Source: Anaerovibrio lipolyticus DSM 3074 (GTDB lineage Bacteria; Bacillota; Negativicutes; Selenomonadales; Selenomonadaceae). Taken from it: DNA of 64,000 nt. The first letter of the stretch is position 1, and each line of letters starts with the position of its first letter. Below the pieces are notes generated by a model. It saw only the letters and a program-made list of their open reading frames with translations, was not told the DNA's origin and did not search any database. The translations under genes were made by a program, and so were the position numbers. The stretch lies in the NCBI RefSeq assembly GCF_900141865.1, contig NZ_FQYW01000013.1, forward strand, positions 1 through 64,000, written 5' to 3'. Shown here piece by piece: positions 35,783-44,611 of this stretch.

Positions 35783-36076
35783 TTGGAAAAAGACATTGAG
35801 CAAAAACTGAAGGTAAGCCTGGAACGGATGGGATGTTTGGTGATGAAGTTTGTCAGTCCCGGAAATTCAGGTGTGCCAGACAGGCTCGTATTCATTCCCG
35901 GTGGCAGGCTCCTGCTGGTGGAGCTTAAAAGACCGGGCAAGAAACTGAGGCCGCTGCAGAAGGTGTGGAAAAGGAAGTTTGAAGCACTGGGCTTTATGCA
36001 TTTTGTGGTGGACTGCGATGAGGATATTCTGGCACTGACCAGAGTGGTTCAGAAGATTAGAGGTGATAATGCTTGA
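35783..36076 (+). CDS. VRR-NUC domain nuclease
   Basis: A 97-aa stand-alone VRR-NUC protein, a PD-(D/E)XK fold believed to resolve branched DNA. The core GVPDRLVFIPGGRLLLVELK (residues about 31-50) shows the catalytic Asp and ExK. TTG start with GAAGGA upstream; the stop overlaps the helicase start. Usually paired with a SNF2 helicase in phages, as here. Confidence 0.88.
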   Translation: MEKDIEQKLKVSLERMGCLVMKFVSPGNSGVPDRLVFIPGGRLLLVELKRPGKKLRPLQKVWKRKFEALGFMHFVVDCDEDILALTRVVQKIRGDNA

Positions 36077-37443
36077 AGTTCATACCGCATGATTATCAGA
36101 TGGAGGCAATGGAACGCCTTTTGGATAATGACCATTATGGTTTATTCCTTGATATGGGCCTTGGCAAGACCATAATTACCGAGACTGCCGTCCAGGAGCT
36201 TATTGAGGATTTTGCCGTATCAAAGGTTTTGATTATTGCGCCAAAGACTGTGGCTGAGTCCACATGGCAGGATGAGGCAATGAAGTGGGACCACCTGAGC
36301 CTTACATTTTCCACTGTTATGGGCACCGCCGCCCAGCGTGCAGCGGCACTTAAGAAAAGGGCTGACTGCTATGTGATAAACCGGGAGAACGTGGTCTGGC
36401 TGTGTGAGCATTACAAGTTTCGGCTGCCGTTTGACATGGTGATTATTGATGAATCATCGAGCTTTAAGAACCACCAGGCCAAAAGGTTCCGGGCACTTAA
36501 GAAATGTATCACGGGCTTTAAGCGGGTGGTTATCCTGACCGGAACACCGGCGCCCAATACCCTGATGGATATATGGAGCCAGCTGTACCTTCTGGATCAG
36601 GGGGCTTCTTTGGGCAAAACCATATCCTGTTATCGTGAGAAATACTTCAAGCTCGGGCAGACCAATGGCTATGTTGTCTATAATTACCGGCTGAAGCCGG
36701 GGGCAGATGAGGAAATCTACAAGGCCATAGAGCCAAGTGTCATGAGCCTTAAGGCAGCGGATTATATAAAGCTACCGGAGCGTATGGACAATGTAGTACA
36801 TGTGGATCTTCCGGAGGGAGCCCTGAAGAAGTATAAGCAGATGCGGCAGGACTACTGCCTGTCACTTGATGCCGATGACATTACAGCAACCAGTGCAGCT
36901 GCACTTTCAAACAAACTGCTGCAGATGGCCAACGGCTGTGTGTATGACGATGACGGCGGGGTAATAGAAATCCATGAGGCCAAGTTGGACAAGCTGGCCG
37001 AGATTATAGAAATGAATGAGGGACAGCCGGTTCTGGTGTTTTATGCATACCGGCACGACCTCACGAAGTTAAAGAAAAAATTCGCGAACGCAAAGATTCT
37101 TTCGTGTTCGCAGGATATGAAGGACTGGAATGACGGAAAGACGGAATTGCTTCTGGCCCATCCTGCCAGTACGGCCTACGGGCTGAACCTGCAGGCAGGC
37201 GGGCATATCATCGTATGGTACGGGCTGACATGGAGCCTGGAGCTTTACCAGCAGGCCAATGCAAGACTGTACCGCCAGGGGCAGAACCGCCCGGTTATTA
37301 TTCACCACCTTGTGGCCAAGGGTACCATGGACGAACAGGTCATGGATGCCCTGCAGAAAAAGACGGCGGGTCAGGACGCACTGCTGGAGGCCGTAAAGGC
37401 GGAGATAAGGAGAATGAAAAAAGATGAGTGTAAAAGTAATTAA
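36073..37443 (+). CDS. SNF2-family DNA helicase/translocase
   Basis: 456 aa with both RecA-like lobes: Walker A LDMGLGKT near residue 27, DESS-type motif II near residue 126, motif III-like LTGTPAPN near residue 156, and motif VI ARLYRQGQ near residue 398. It starts on TTG overlapping the VRR-NUC stop (TTGA). The pair probably remodels or resolves replication intermediates. Confidence 0.9.
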   Translation: MKFIPHDYQMEAMERLLDNDHYGLFLDMGLGKTIITETAVQELIEDFAVSKVLIIAPKTVAESTWQDEAMKWDHLSLTFSTVMGTAAQRAAALKKRADCYVINRENVVWLCEHYKFRLPFDMVIIDESSSFKNHQAKRFRALKKCITGFKRVVILTGTPAPNTLMDIWSQLYLLDQGASLGKTISCYREKYFKLGQTNGYVVYNYRLKPGADEEIYKAIEPSVMSLKAADYIKLPERMDNVVHVDLPEGALKKYKQMRQDYCLSLDADDITATSAAALSNKLLQMANGCVYDDDGGVIEIHEAKLDKLAEIIEMNEGQPVLVFYAYRHDLTKLKKKFANAKILSCSQDMKDWNDGKTELLLAHPASTAYGLNLQAGGHIIVWYGLTWSLELYQQANARLYRQGQNRPVIIHHLVAKGTMDEQVMDALQKKTAGQDALLEAVKAEIRRMKKDECKSN

Positions 37444-37630
37444 TACAATAACGACTTACTGGGAGGACTGTTTTAAGGTGTGCGTCAGGGAGTGTGGAGA
37501 TTGTCTTATCAAAGTTGGTTATGAAAGGTATCTATATACGGCGCATCTCAGCCTCGAGGAGCTGAAAAGCCTGATAAGTGTTCTGCAGACAGCCCAGTAC
37601 ACGATGGAGCAGGGGAAGAAAAATGTCTGA
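37424..37630 (+). CDS. Small phage protein, unknown
   Basis: 68 aa, with three closely spaced Cys (about residues 16-27) and a C-terminal helix of the kind HLSLEELKSLISVLQTAQ. The ATG lies inside the end of the helicase gene, coupled in translation. No family recognised. Confidence 0.6.
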   Translation: MSVKVINTITTYWEDCFKVCVRECGDCLIKVGYERYLYTAHLSLEELKSLISVLQTAQYTMEQGKKNV

Positions 37631-37697
37631 GTATGTGGTTTTTATGCTGGCAGCATACACAATATTGGCAGTAATGCTGGCAGGTACAGAACGATAG
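37623..37697 (+). CDS. Micro-protein with one membrane segment
   Basis: 24 aa, nearly all hydrophobic (EYVVFMLAAYTILAVMLAG). The ATG overlaps the preceding stop region and has GGGGAAG upstream. Small and uncertain. Confidence 0.4.
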   Translation: MSEYVVFMLAAYTILAVMLAGTER

Positions 37698-37710
37698 GAG
37701 GTATTTGACA

Positions 37711-38406
37711 GTGATTAAGATCGATAAGCGGGAAGGCAGAAAAGTCTATAAATGCGATTCCGGTGGTAAAATTCTTAAGGTTTATGATTCGCTGCAGGAC
37801 GTGGCGAAGGATCTGGATGTGAGTATGCAGACAGCTTATTATCGGGTTAAGTCCAGCAGATCCGGAAGGACTGCATCCGGTTTACTGCTTCTGTATGAGG
37901 ATGACTGGGAGGCAAAATTTCCGGTACTGGCTGAAAAGCGGTACGGGGATGAAGTGGATAATGAGTTGGAGCTTTTGAATAAACCGATTACAGCTGTAAA
38001 AGAAAATAAAAAGGCCGTCGATAAGGCAAAGGCCAAGGAGGATAAGAAATTGGAACCTATGGAAAAGCAGCCTGCAAGCGAACAAGCAGACAAGCAGACA
38101 AGCAAACTGCAGCAGCTGATAGACGAACAGGCGCGGGCTGATGAAAGGGAACGAATGGAACTGGAAGCAGTATCTGTAGATCCGGTGAACCACCCGTCAC
38201 ATTACTGCACCGGTGATATTGAGTGCTGGGATGCCATGATGTCTGCTTTCGGTCCGGAATGGATGATGGCATATGCCAATGTTGCAGCCTTCAAATACGC
38301 CTGGAGGGCAAAGCATAAAGGCCGTTTTGCCGAGGACATGAAGAAGGCTGCATGGTATAACATGAAGGCTGCAGAGCTGGCAGAAAGAATGGAGGCTAAA
38401 GCATGA
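37711..38406 (+). CDS. DUF3310-containing phage protein
   Basis: About 231 aa. The N-terminal 45 residues look like a short HTH-type segment (LQDVAKDLDVSMQTAYYRVKSS), the middle is a charged Lys/Glu/Gln linker, and the C-terminal 70 residues form a DUF3310 domain (NHPSHYCTGDIECWDAM ... KYAWRAKHKG), related to T7 gp1.7, a nucleotide kinase-like protein. GTG 37711 is preferred to TTG 37705 because GGAGG lies nine bases before it. Probably nucleotide metabolism plus a DNA-contact module. Confidence 0.75.
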   Translation: MIKIDKREGRKVYKCDSGGKILKVYDSLQDVAKDLDVSMQTAYYRVKSSRSGRTASGLLLLYEDDWEAKFPVLAEKRYGDEVDNELELLNKPITAVKENKKAVDKAKAKEDKKLEPMEKQPASEQADKQTSKLQQLIDEQARADERERMELEAVSVDPVNHPSHYCTGDIECWDAMMSAFGPEWMMAYANVAAFKYAWRAKHKGRFAEDMKKAAWYNMKAAELAERMEAKA

Positions 38407-38696
38407 TTATTGATTTGGACGTTTGCCGCCCCGAGGTTACCATTGAGGAGCAGATTCGTAAGCTGGAAGAGGAAGTGGTGGAAGTCTGGGACGCTATAAA
38501 GGCATACAGAAAATGTGAAAAGGGTAAAAAGGATAAGGCCCGGGCTGAGATTCTTTTTGAGCTGCTGGACGTCATGAATGCCGCCCAGACGGGGATTTAT
38601 TCCATGTTTAATGAGGATGAAATAGTTGCCGGATGTCAGTACACCAACGCCAAGAACTTTATCCGGCGTTACCTTGTTGATGAAAAGGATGAGTGA
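38403..38696 (+). CDS. MazG-like nucleotide pyrophosphohydrolase
   Basis: A 97-aa all-alpha protein. IRKLEEEVVEVWDAI (residues about 19-33) and ARAEILFELLDVMNAA (about 47-62) match the ExxE and ExxD metal-binding helices of MazG/dUTPase-like enzymes. Overlaps the DUF3310 gene by four bases. It would hydrolyse nucleoside triphosphates during phage growth. Confidence 0.7.
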   Translation: MIIDLDVCRPEVTIEEQIRKLEEEVVEVWDAIKAYRKCEKGKKDKARAEILFELLDVMNAAQTGIYSMFNEDEIVAGCQYTNAKNFIRRYLVDEKDE

Positions 38697-38697
38697 C

Positions 38698-38907
38698 ATG
38701 AGAAAAAGCAATAAAATCTATGCTTTATATGTCGGTGAACAGAATGTTTGTGACGGTACCCTGGAAGAGATCTGCAAGCGGACGGGCATGACAATGGATA
38801 CCCTTAAATGGATGACCCGCCCGTCGGCCATGAAAAGGATACTTAAGCGTAAGAAGGTGCCGAAGTGTCTGGTGTATATAGGGGAGGATGAGCTGTGTAT
38901 GAATTAG
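38698..38907 (+). CDS. Small phage protein, unknown
   Basis: 69 aa, with the pattern YALYVGEQNVCDGTLEEICKRTGM seen in short Bacillota phage proteins carrying a HTH-like core (about residues 20-40), then a basic tail. ATG 38698 follows the MazG-like stop directly. Function unknown. Confidence 0.6.
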   Translation: MRKSNKIYALYVGEQNVCDGTLEEICKRTGMTMDTLKWMTRPSAMKRILKRKKVPKCLVYIGEDELCMN

Positions 38908-38996
38908 CAACCTTTTTTGCAGGCATGATCTGCGGTGCAGCTTGTACCACCCTGGTAATAATGTTTTTTGTGGGAGCGAATATGGACAGGAGGTAG
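38895..38996 (+). CDS. Micro-protein with one membrane segment
   Basis: 33 aa on GTG, overlapping the preceding stop, with GGGGAGG upstream. A single hydrophobic helix with two Cys (FFAGMICGAACTTLVIMFF) and a basic end. Uncertain but well-placed. Confidence 0.4.
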   Translation: MYELATFFAGMICGAACTTLVIMFFVGANMDRR

Positions 38997-39004
38997 AGGG
39001 GAAG

Positions 39005-39487
39005 TTGAATGATTACGTACGACTTACAAAGGACTATATCAAGGAGATGGACCTTTATGAAGTCCATGAAAAAATCATTGTGGCGCGCAAGAAGGACCTG
39101 GAGGAGAGCATAAAGGACGTGTCCACAAAGATAGTCAAGTACGAACAGAACCCGGGCGGTAGTTCCGAGCTTACGACTGTGGAAGCTGAGACTGCAAAAC
39201 GCCTGGAATGGGAAAAGAAACTGAAGCAGTGCGACAATGAACTTAAGACCCTTCGTCAGCATATTAACCGGATGAAGAAGTGTATGGAGGGGCTTACCCA
39301 GGAGGAACAGGAGATGCTGCGGCTGCATTACTGTGTGGGCGCAACCTATGATGAGATGTCGGATCTGATGGGCTGGAGTTCCAGAACCTGCAAGAGAAGG
39401 ATTCATGATATCCGGGACAAGGTGTCCCTGATGCTGTTCGGGGACAAGATGAAAGCCAGCTATAGGTTCATCGAAGTGGACTCATGA
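39005..39487 (+). CDS. RinA/ArpU-like late transcription regulator
   Basis: 160 aa: a long N-terminal coiled coil (about residues 15-100), then a sigma-70 region 4-like HTH (about residues 105-145, LTQEEQEMLRLHYCVGATYDEMSDLMGWSSRTCKRR shape). This layout is that of RinA/ArpU proteins, which activate late phage genes. TTG 39005 is the likely start (AGGAGG and GAGGGG upstream). It is the last early gene, with a candidate promoter and a strong terminator right after it. Confidence 0.78.
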   Translation: MNDYVRLTKDYIKEMDLYEVHEKIIVARKKDLEESIKDVSTKIVKYEQNPGGSSELTTVEAETAKRLEWEKKLKQCDNELKTLRQHINRMKKCMEGLTQEEQEMLRLHYCVGATYDEMSDLMGWSSRTCKRRIHDIRDKVSLMLFGDKMKASYRFIEVDS

Positions 39488-39518
39488 CATTTTGGCCCTT
39501 TTTTGGCCCGAATTTAAG

Positions 39519-39574
39519 TGTCAAGTGTGATATAATATATCATGTCAAGAGTGTGAGAAAAACTCTGACACCTC
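39519..39574 (+). promoter_or_regulatory. Candidate late promoter with direct repeats
   Basis: TGTCAAGTGTGA (39519-39530) abuts TATAAT (39531-39536), and TGTCAAGAGTGTGA recurs at 39543-39556 as part of a hairpin with ACTCTGACA. No good -35 box is visible, fitting an activator-dependent promoter. Confidence 0.5.
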
Positions 39575-39619
39575 GAAAGACTTTTCCATAAAGAACCCAA
39601 AAAGAACCCATTCCCCGAA

Positions 39620-39650
39620 GAAGCGGTGGCCAAAAGGCCTCCGCTTTTTT
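39620..39650 (+). terminator. Strong terminator between early and late genes
   Basis: AAGCGGTGGCC, loop AAAA, GGCCTCCGCTTTTTT. Late transcription must read through it or start after it. Confidence 0.85.
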
Positions 39651-39672
39651 GGTGCAACGAAGGAGGCTTGTC

Positions 39673-40260
39673 ATGATCTGGTTCCTGTATGCGCCGGTTG
39701 CGGTGCTGACTTACATACTGTGTTTGATTACCAACCCATTGGTTATCCTTTTCTGTGATGAGAACGGGGAGCTGCATGGGTTTTTACATTTATGGCAGAC
39801 CTGGGATGATTCCTGTGACTCCTTGTTCTTCATGAGAGAGGTGTGTCCATCATTTCTGGACTATGACTATGACAAGCATTATGAGTGCAGGGAACAGCAG
39901 ATAGAGGGTAATAGGACACGGTTGGTGTCTATATCCAAGGGCGTGCCTTTTTCCTTTGTTGGGCGGATACAGAGATACTTCTGTAGACTCTGGTGGTTGA
40001 CCCGTAACTGCGGTTACGGGTTTGCCTATGAATGGCTGAGTAAGGATGTAGTCATTAAGAATGTAAGAACTCTTTATAAGGACGATTACACCGTTGCCTA
40101 TTATGATCCGGAGAGTCACGCCTGGACATTATCAAGCGACCAACCTATTATCCAGGGCTTTCTTAGATGGGAAGTTTACCTTGGTTGGAAAATACCGGTG
40201 TGGGCTAGTGGAAAGTGCAGGGCTATGATAGCCATAAGGGCTGTTTTTAGATTTGAATAG
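39673..40260 (+). CDS. Phage protein with N-terminal membrane anchor
   Basis: 195 aa with one N-terminal hydrophobic segment (about residues 2-25) and a Trp/Tyr/Cys-rich soluble part. The ATG is set by AGGAGG six bases upstream. Similar proteins (DUF7338-like, from memory) precede terminase genes in podovirus-like prophages, but I cannot state the function. Confidence 0.6.
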   Translation: MIWFLYAPVAVLTYILCLITNPLVILFCDENGELHGFLHLWQTWDDSCDSLFFMREVCPSFLDYDYDKHYECREQQIEGNRTRLVSISKGVPFSFVGRIQRYFCRLWWLTRNCGYGFAYEWLSKDVVIKNVRTLYKDDYTVAYYDPESHAWTLSSDQPIIQGFLRWEVYLGWKIPVWASGKCRAMIAIRAVFRFE

Positions 40261-40290
40261 CTACTGGATTCCCAGTAGAGGAATTTCGCG

Positions 40291-40368
40291 ATGGCAGGAC
40301 TTAACCAAGGGCATGGTGGTCCTGCCAATATAAAACATGAAAGGTGGTGGAACCATGGCCAAAGATGA
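40291..40368 (+). CDS. Possible 25-aa leader peptide before terminase
   Basis: The ATG has GAGGAA at proper spacing; the peptide is Gly/His/Asn-rich and its stop lies just inside the terminase small-subunit gene. The same DNA forms an 8-bp hairpin (GGCAGGAC/GTCCTGCC), and another hairpin (CTACTGG/CCAGTAG) lies at 40261-40278. It may be only structural. Confidence 0.3.
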   Translation: MAGLNQGHGGPANIKHERWWNHGQR

Positions 40369-40795
40369 ATATGGACTGACACCAAAGCAGCGTGCCTTTT
40401 GCGACTATTACATTGCGAACCATGGCAACGCTACCCAGGCTGCAAAGGATGCGGGTTACAACTGCAAGAGTGATTTAGCTTTCCGCTCTCAGGGTACTGA
40501 AAACCTCACAAAACCCAACATTGTGGCTTATCTTGACCTTGTATCTAAGGAAGCTGCAGCCAAAAGACTTGTGGGCAAGGATGAGGCGCTGGAGATCCTC
40601 TCCGGCATAGCTAGGGGCCAAAAGGATCCGAACTCAGAGGATGAGGTGCCATATTCGGTACGCGCCAAGGCGGCGGAGTTGCTCTTGAAAGTGTACGGTG
40701 CGTTCATAGACAAGGTTGAAATATCCGGCAATGTGGGTATTGCCGCAGAACTTGATGAGGCTTGGAGGCGGGTGAAAGAACATGACAAGGACTGA
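40355..40795 (+). CDS. Terminase small subunit
   Basis: 146 aa, Terminase_2 family. The N-terminal LTPKQRAFCDYYIANHGNAT and QAAKDAGY segments form the DNA-recognition HTH; the C-terminal helix contacts the large subunit. ATG 40355 is preferred over 40337 (AAGGTGG at proper spacing). Overlaps terL by 14 bases. Confidence 0.88.
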   Translation: MAKDEYGLTPKQRAFCDYYIANHGNATQAAKDAGYNCKSDLAFRSQGTENLTKPNIVAYLDLVSKEAAAKRLVGKDEALEILSGIARGQKDPNSEDEVPYSVRAKAAELLLKVYGAFIDKVEISGNVGIAAELDEAWRRVKEHDKD

Positions 40796-42233
40796 CATGC
40801 TGGCGCTGGTAGATGCGCTGGCCCAGTTCCGGCATGACCCGCTGGGCTTTGTGCTCTTTGCCTTCCCATGGGGCAAGGGCGAACTCAAAGGCAAGAAGGG
40901 CCCGGAAGAATGGCAGCGGAAACTGCTCATTGATATCCGGGATGGATTAAAGACACCGAACGAGGTAATCCGGGAGGCGGTTACCAGTGGCCACGGTATT
41001 GGTAAGTCAACCGTGGTGGCTTGGATCGTCCTCTGGGGCATTTCTACTTTTCCGGATACGCGTGGTGTAGTAACTGCCAATACAGATACCCAGCTTAAGA
41101 CCAAGACCTGGCCGGAGCTGATGAAGTGGTATAACCGGTTTATTGGCAAGGAACTGTTTGTATGTACGGCAACAGCAATATTCTCCGCTGAGGAGTCACA
41201 CCAAAAGAACTGGCGTATAGACGCCATTCCGTGGAGTGAATCTAATCCGGAGGCTTTTGCCGGTCTGCATAATCAGGGCAAAAGAATAATTCTGATATTC
41301 GATGAGGCGTCCGCTATTCCAAATATCATTTGGGAAGTATCAGAGGGCGCTATGACTGATGCCGATACGGAGATTATCTGGGCGGTATTCGGTAACCCTA
41401 CAAGAAATACGGGCCGCTTCTTTGACTGCTTCCACAGGGACCGGGCATTTTGGAACACGCACCGGGTGGACAGCCGGGAAGTGTCCGTTTCAAATAAGTC
41501 TTTGATTAAACAATGGATAGAGAGCCGGGGGCTGGACAGTGACTTTGTGAAAGTCAGAGTGCTGGGAGAGTTTCCTTCCACATCAGAATTGCAGTTTATT
41601 CCCCGGCATTATGTTGATAGGGCAAGAGGGCGTAAAATACACCCTTCACAATATGATTTTGCTCCAGTGATTATCGGAGTAGACCCTGCCTGGACCGGAG
41701 GAGACGAAATAGCTATTGTAAAGCGTCAAGGATTGGCAGGGTCTATTCTTGCTACATTTTCAAAAAACGATGATGATTTTCAGATGGCCAACCGCATTGC
41801 CCAGCTGGAGGATGAACACCAGGCGGATGCGGTCATAATAGATATGGGTTACGGTACCGGTATTTACTCGGCAGGCAAGCACCTTGGAAGGGATTGGCTG
41901 CTGGTGAACTTCGCGGAAAAGTCGCCAAATGTCGGGTATTATAATCTCCGCGCCTATGGTTGGGGGCGGATGAAGAACTGGCTCTTTGAGGGCGGGTGCA
42001 TTCCGGACGATCAGCAGTTATGTGATGATCTTATCGGGCCTGAGACTAAACCGCGGGATGATGGCAAGATACAGCTTGAATCCAAGGAGTCCATGAAAAA
42101 GCGTGGGCTGGCATCGCCTAACCGGGCGGATGCATTTGCCATAACCTTTATGCGTGAGGTCAGGAAGAAAGAAGATAAATGCCAGCTCCAATGGGCAAAC
42201 GGGCAGGCTTATGACTTATTCGGAGGTGTTTAA
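40782..42233 (+). CDS. terL: Terminase large subunit
   Basis: 483 aa. ATPase part with Walker A SGHGIGKST near residue 68 and Walker B ILIFDEAS near residue 169; nuclease part starting at GVDPAWTGGDE near residue 302 and containing a DMGYGTG acidic segment near residue 350. Drives DNA into the prohead and cuts the concatemer. Type resembles terminases of BPP-1-like podoviruses. Confidence 0.9.
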   Translation: MTRTDMLALVDALAQFRHDPLGFVLFAFPWGKGELKGKKGPEEWQRKLLIDIRDGLKTPNEVIREAVTSGHGIGKSTVVAWIVLWGISTFPDTRGVVTANTDTQLKTKTWPELMKWYNRFIGKELFVCTATAIFSAEESHQKNWRIDAIPWSESNPEAFAGLHNQGKRIILIFDEASAIPNIIWEVSEGAMTDADTEIIWAVFGNPTRNTGRFFDCFHRDRAFWNTHRVDSREVSVSNKSLIKQWIESRGLDSDFVKVRVLGEFPSTSELQFIPRHYVDRARGRKIHPSQYDFAPVIIGVDPAWTGGDEIAIVKRQGLAGSILATFSKNDDDFQMANRIAQLEDEHQADAVIIDMGYGTGIYSAGKHLGRDWLLVNFAEKSPNVGYYNLRAYGWGRMKNWLFEGGCIPDDQQLCDDLIGPETKPRDDGKIQLESKESMKKRGLASPNRADAFAITFMREVRKKEDKCQLQWANGQAYDLFGGV

Positions 42234-42236
42234 GAT

Positions 42237-42575
42237 ATGTGTGATGTTGTATCGGCAGTAATTGGTTCTGCAATACTGGGATATGGTGCCAGTAGACAGC
42301 AGGCAGCTGCAGCAGAGGAATCAGCAAGGGCCCAGAGAGAAGCAGCGCAGGCACAGGTTCAGGCCGCAAAGGAAGCAGCGGCAAAGCCAGCAAGTGCTAC
42401 TGAGGCGGCTCGCAATGTTTCCGCAGCGGTTCAGCAGAACAGGAGAAGAATTGCAGGGGCGCAGGGTATGGGCTCCACTATCACTGGTGCAGGCCAGCAG
42501 TACAGCAGTGGCCTTGGCTCAGGTGCTGTTGCAGCTTCTTCCGGCACTCAGTTAAAGAGTGGCTTGGGAGCGTGA
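42237..42575 (+). CDS. Ala/Gln-rich small virion-associated protein
   Basis: 112 aa. An N-terminal hydrophobic segment (AVIGSAILGYG) is followed by a long Ala/Gln/Glu coiled coil and a Gly/Ser tail. Position between terL and the connector, and composition, resemble minor structural proteins of T7-like phages. GGAGGTG precedes the ATG. Confidence 0.6.
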   Translation: MCDVVSAVIGSAILGYGASRQQAAAAEESARAQREAAQAQVQAAKEAAAKPASATEAARNVSAAVQQNRRRIAGAQGMGSTITGAGQQYSSGLGSGAVAASSGTQLKSGLGA

Positions 42576-42579
42576 TAGT

Positions 42580-44265
42580 ATGCCGGAATTTACAAAAAGA
42601 AAAAAGATAGAGGCCAGATATAAGCAGATGAAGCAGGATGCAGATAATTGGCTTCCTGTATGGAAAGATCTGAAACAATGGGGAAATCCTACCAGAGGCT
42701 TCTTCGATGGTGATGACCCGCGTCAGGCGAGGAAAATAGATCATAAACGCATTCTGAATAACAAGTTTATTCGCGCCCTGAGAACATCATCAGCGGGTCT
42801 TCATAGCGGGCTGACTTCTCCAAGCCGTCCATGGTTCCAGCTGACAGTTGGTGACCCAGAGCTTGCCAAGGATGCAAGGGTGATGGCGTGGCTGGATGAT
42901 GTGGAGACCCGCATATATGCGGTATTCAACACCAGCAACATCTATAAAATCCTGCCAATGATGTATGCAGAACTGCTCCTATTTGGTACTGCAGCCGCCC
43001 CAATAGAAGAAAACTATGACAGGGTGTTTAACTGCAAGTCATTGACCTGTGGGCAGTATTTCCTTGATGTGGATGATAACGGTATGGTAAACACCTTTGC
43101 CCGCCGTATCAATATGAGTGTGGCTCAGCTGGTAAATGTATTCGGGCTGGATAATGTTACTGAATCTATACGTAATGAGTACAAGGAAGACAAGCTGAAT
43201 GTGATGCACACCATAGCGCACATTATTGAGCCAAATGATGACCGCATCAAAGGCCAGAGGGATTTTGCCAACAAACCATTCCGCTCAGTGTACTGGGTAC
43301 CGGGGAATGATAACGAGCATGTTCTGAGGCTGGGCGGCTATGATGAGTTCCCTATTATTGCTCCACGTTGGGAGGTAACCAAGACCACAGATATTTATGG
43401 TGTATCACCTGCCATGTATGCCATGGGTGACCAGAAGTCGCTGCAGGAAATGGAGCGCAGGGGCCTTATGGGACTTGCCAAGATGGTTGACCCACCAGTA
43501 AATGTCAGTGGTAACGCCAAGGCTGTTAATACCATGCCGGGCGGCGTGAATCCATTTGATCCGGTAACAGCCGGAAGTGATACTGGGGCAAGGGCAACAT
43601 ACCAGGTAGCTATAGACTTCAATGCACTGGCGACTTATGTACAGCGTACGGAACAGCGCATTGATGAAATGATGTATGTTGACCTCTTCAAGATGATTCT
43701 CAACAGTGAACAGACGCAGCCTATTACGGCCCGCGAAGTTGTTGAGAAGCATGAGGAAAAGATGATGAACCTTGGCCCGGTGCTGGAGTCCATGAATCAG
43801 GAGCTTCATGCACCGCTTATCAAGAGAGTATTCAAAATCATGATGCGCGGAGGGCTCATTCCAGAGCCGCCACCTGAACTGAATCAGCAGATGCTGAAGG
43901 TAAATTTCATATCCGTTCTGGCTCAGGCACAGCAGATGGTAGCAACGACTTCCATCCAGCAGAGCCTCGGCTTTATCGGATCCGTGGCTGGTTTGTTCCC
44001 TGATGTAATTGATGTTGTGGATATTGATGAGGCGGCCATTGACTACATGCAGGCCAACGGTATGCCAGCTAAGTGCATCAGATCCAAAGAGGATATTGAG
44101 AATATTCGTCAGCAGAAGCAGCAGGCAATGCAGCAACAGCAGATGGCACAGGATATGGGCGCTATGGTACAGGGTGCCAAGACATTGTCAGAGGCCAAGC
44201 TGGATGATAATAATGCTCTTGCTGCCATAACCGGCTTGGGAGGTGCTGGCAGTGGAGTTGTTTGA
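42580..44265 (+). CDS. Head-tail connector (portal) protein, T7 type
   Basis: 561 aa of the podovirus head-tail connector family. N-terminal KQWGNPTRGFFDGDD, then a segment of the LTSPSRPWFQLTVGDPELA kind typical of this family (about residues 75-95). The C-terminal third ends in a Gln/Met-rich coiled coil. Twelve copies would form the portal ring through which DNA passes. ATG 42580 rather than the upstream frame extension, with GGGAG nine bases before. Confidence 0.9.
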   Translation: MPEFTKRKKIEARYKQMKQDADNWLPVWKDLKQWGNPTRGFFDGDDPRQARKIDHKRILNNKFIRALRTSSAGLHSGLTSPSRPWFQLTVGDPELAKDARVMAWLDDVETRIYAVFNTSNIYKILPMMYAELLLFGTAAAPIEENYDRVFNCKSLTCGQYFLDVDDNGMVNTFARRINMSVAQLVNVFGLDNVTESIRNEYKEDKLNVMHTIAHIIEPNDDRIKGQRDFANKPFRSVYWVPGNDNEHVLRLGGYDEFPIIAPRWEVTKTTDIYGVSPAMYAMGDQKSLQEMERRGLMGLAKMVDPPVNVSGNAKAVNTMPGGVNPFDPVTAGSDTGARATYQVAIDFNALATYVQRTEQRIDEMMYVDLFKMILNSEQTQPITAREVVEKHEEKMMNLGPVLESMNQELHAPLIKRVFKIMMRGGLIPEPPPELNQQMLKVNFISVLAQAQQMVATTSIQQSLGFIGSVAGLFPDVIDVVDIDEAAIDYMQANGMPAKCIRSKEDIENIRQQKQQAMQQQQMAQDMGAMVQGAKTLSEAKLDDNNALAAITGLGGAGSGVV

Positions 44266-44611
44266 TTATGACATGGATAGGGCTGAACAGCATGCCCGAA
44301 ATAATCAGGAAAGACAAAGACAAGAGAATCTTATGCACGACCTTAAGAACCTGCTGAATGATGAAACATTCCGCAGGTTCTTGTGGTATGTACTTAGTCT
44401 TTGCAAGGTAATGGATAAATCTATGGATGTTAACCCCGTTATCATGGCGTTCCGGGAAGGACAGCGTGACATAGGCATACATATTATGCAGGAGGTTATG
44501 ACCGCCGCCCCGGAGGCTTATGAGATTATGCGGGCTGAACATACGAAGCAGGCCGAAGAAGAGGCCGAAACATTAAAGATGATGATAAAGGAGGCAATTT
44601 TGCATGAGTGA
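44252..44611 (+). CDS. Bbp19-like phage protein
   Basis: About 119 aa. ETFRRFLWYVLSLCKV and MAFREGQRDIGIHIMQEV match the pattern of Bbp19 of Bordetella phage BPP-1 and its relatives, small proteins encoded beside the connector. Start is uncertain: GTG 44252 has GGGAGGT eight bases upstream; ATG 44273 is the alternative. Its end overlaps the scaffold gene. Confidence 0.72.
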   Translation: MELFDYDMDRAEQHARNNQERQRQENLMHDLKNLLNDETFRRFLWYVLSLCKVMDKSMDVNPVIMAFREGQRDIGIHIMQEVMTAAPEAYEIMRAEHTKQAEEEAETLKMMIKEAILHE

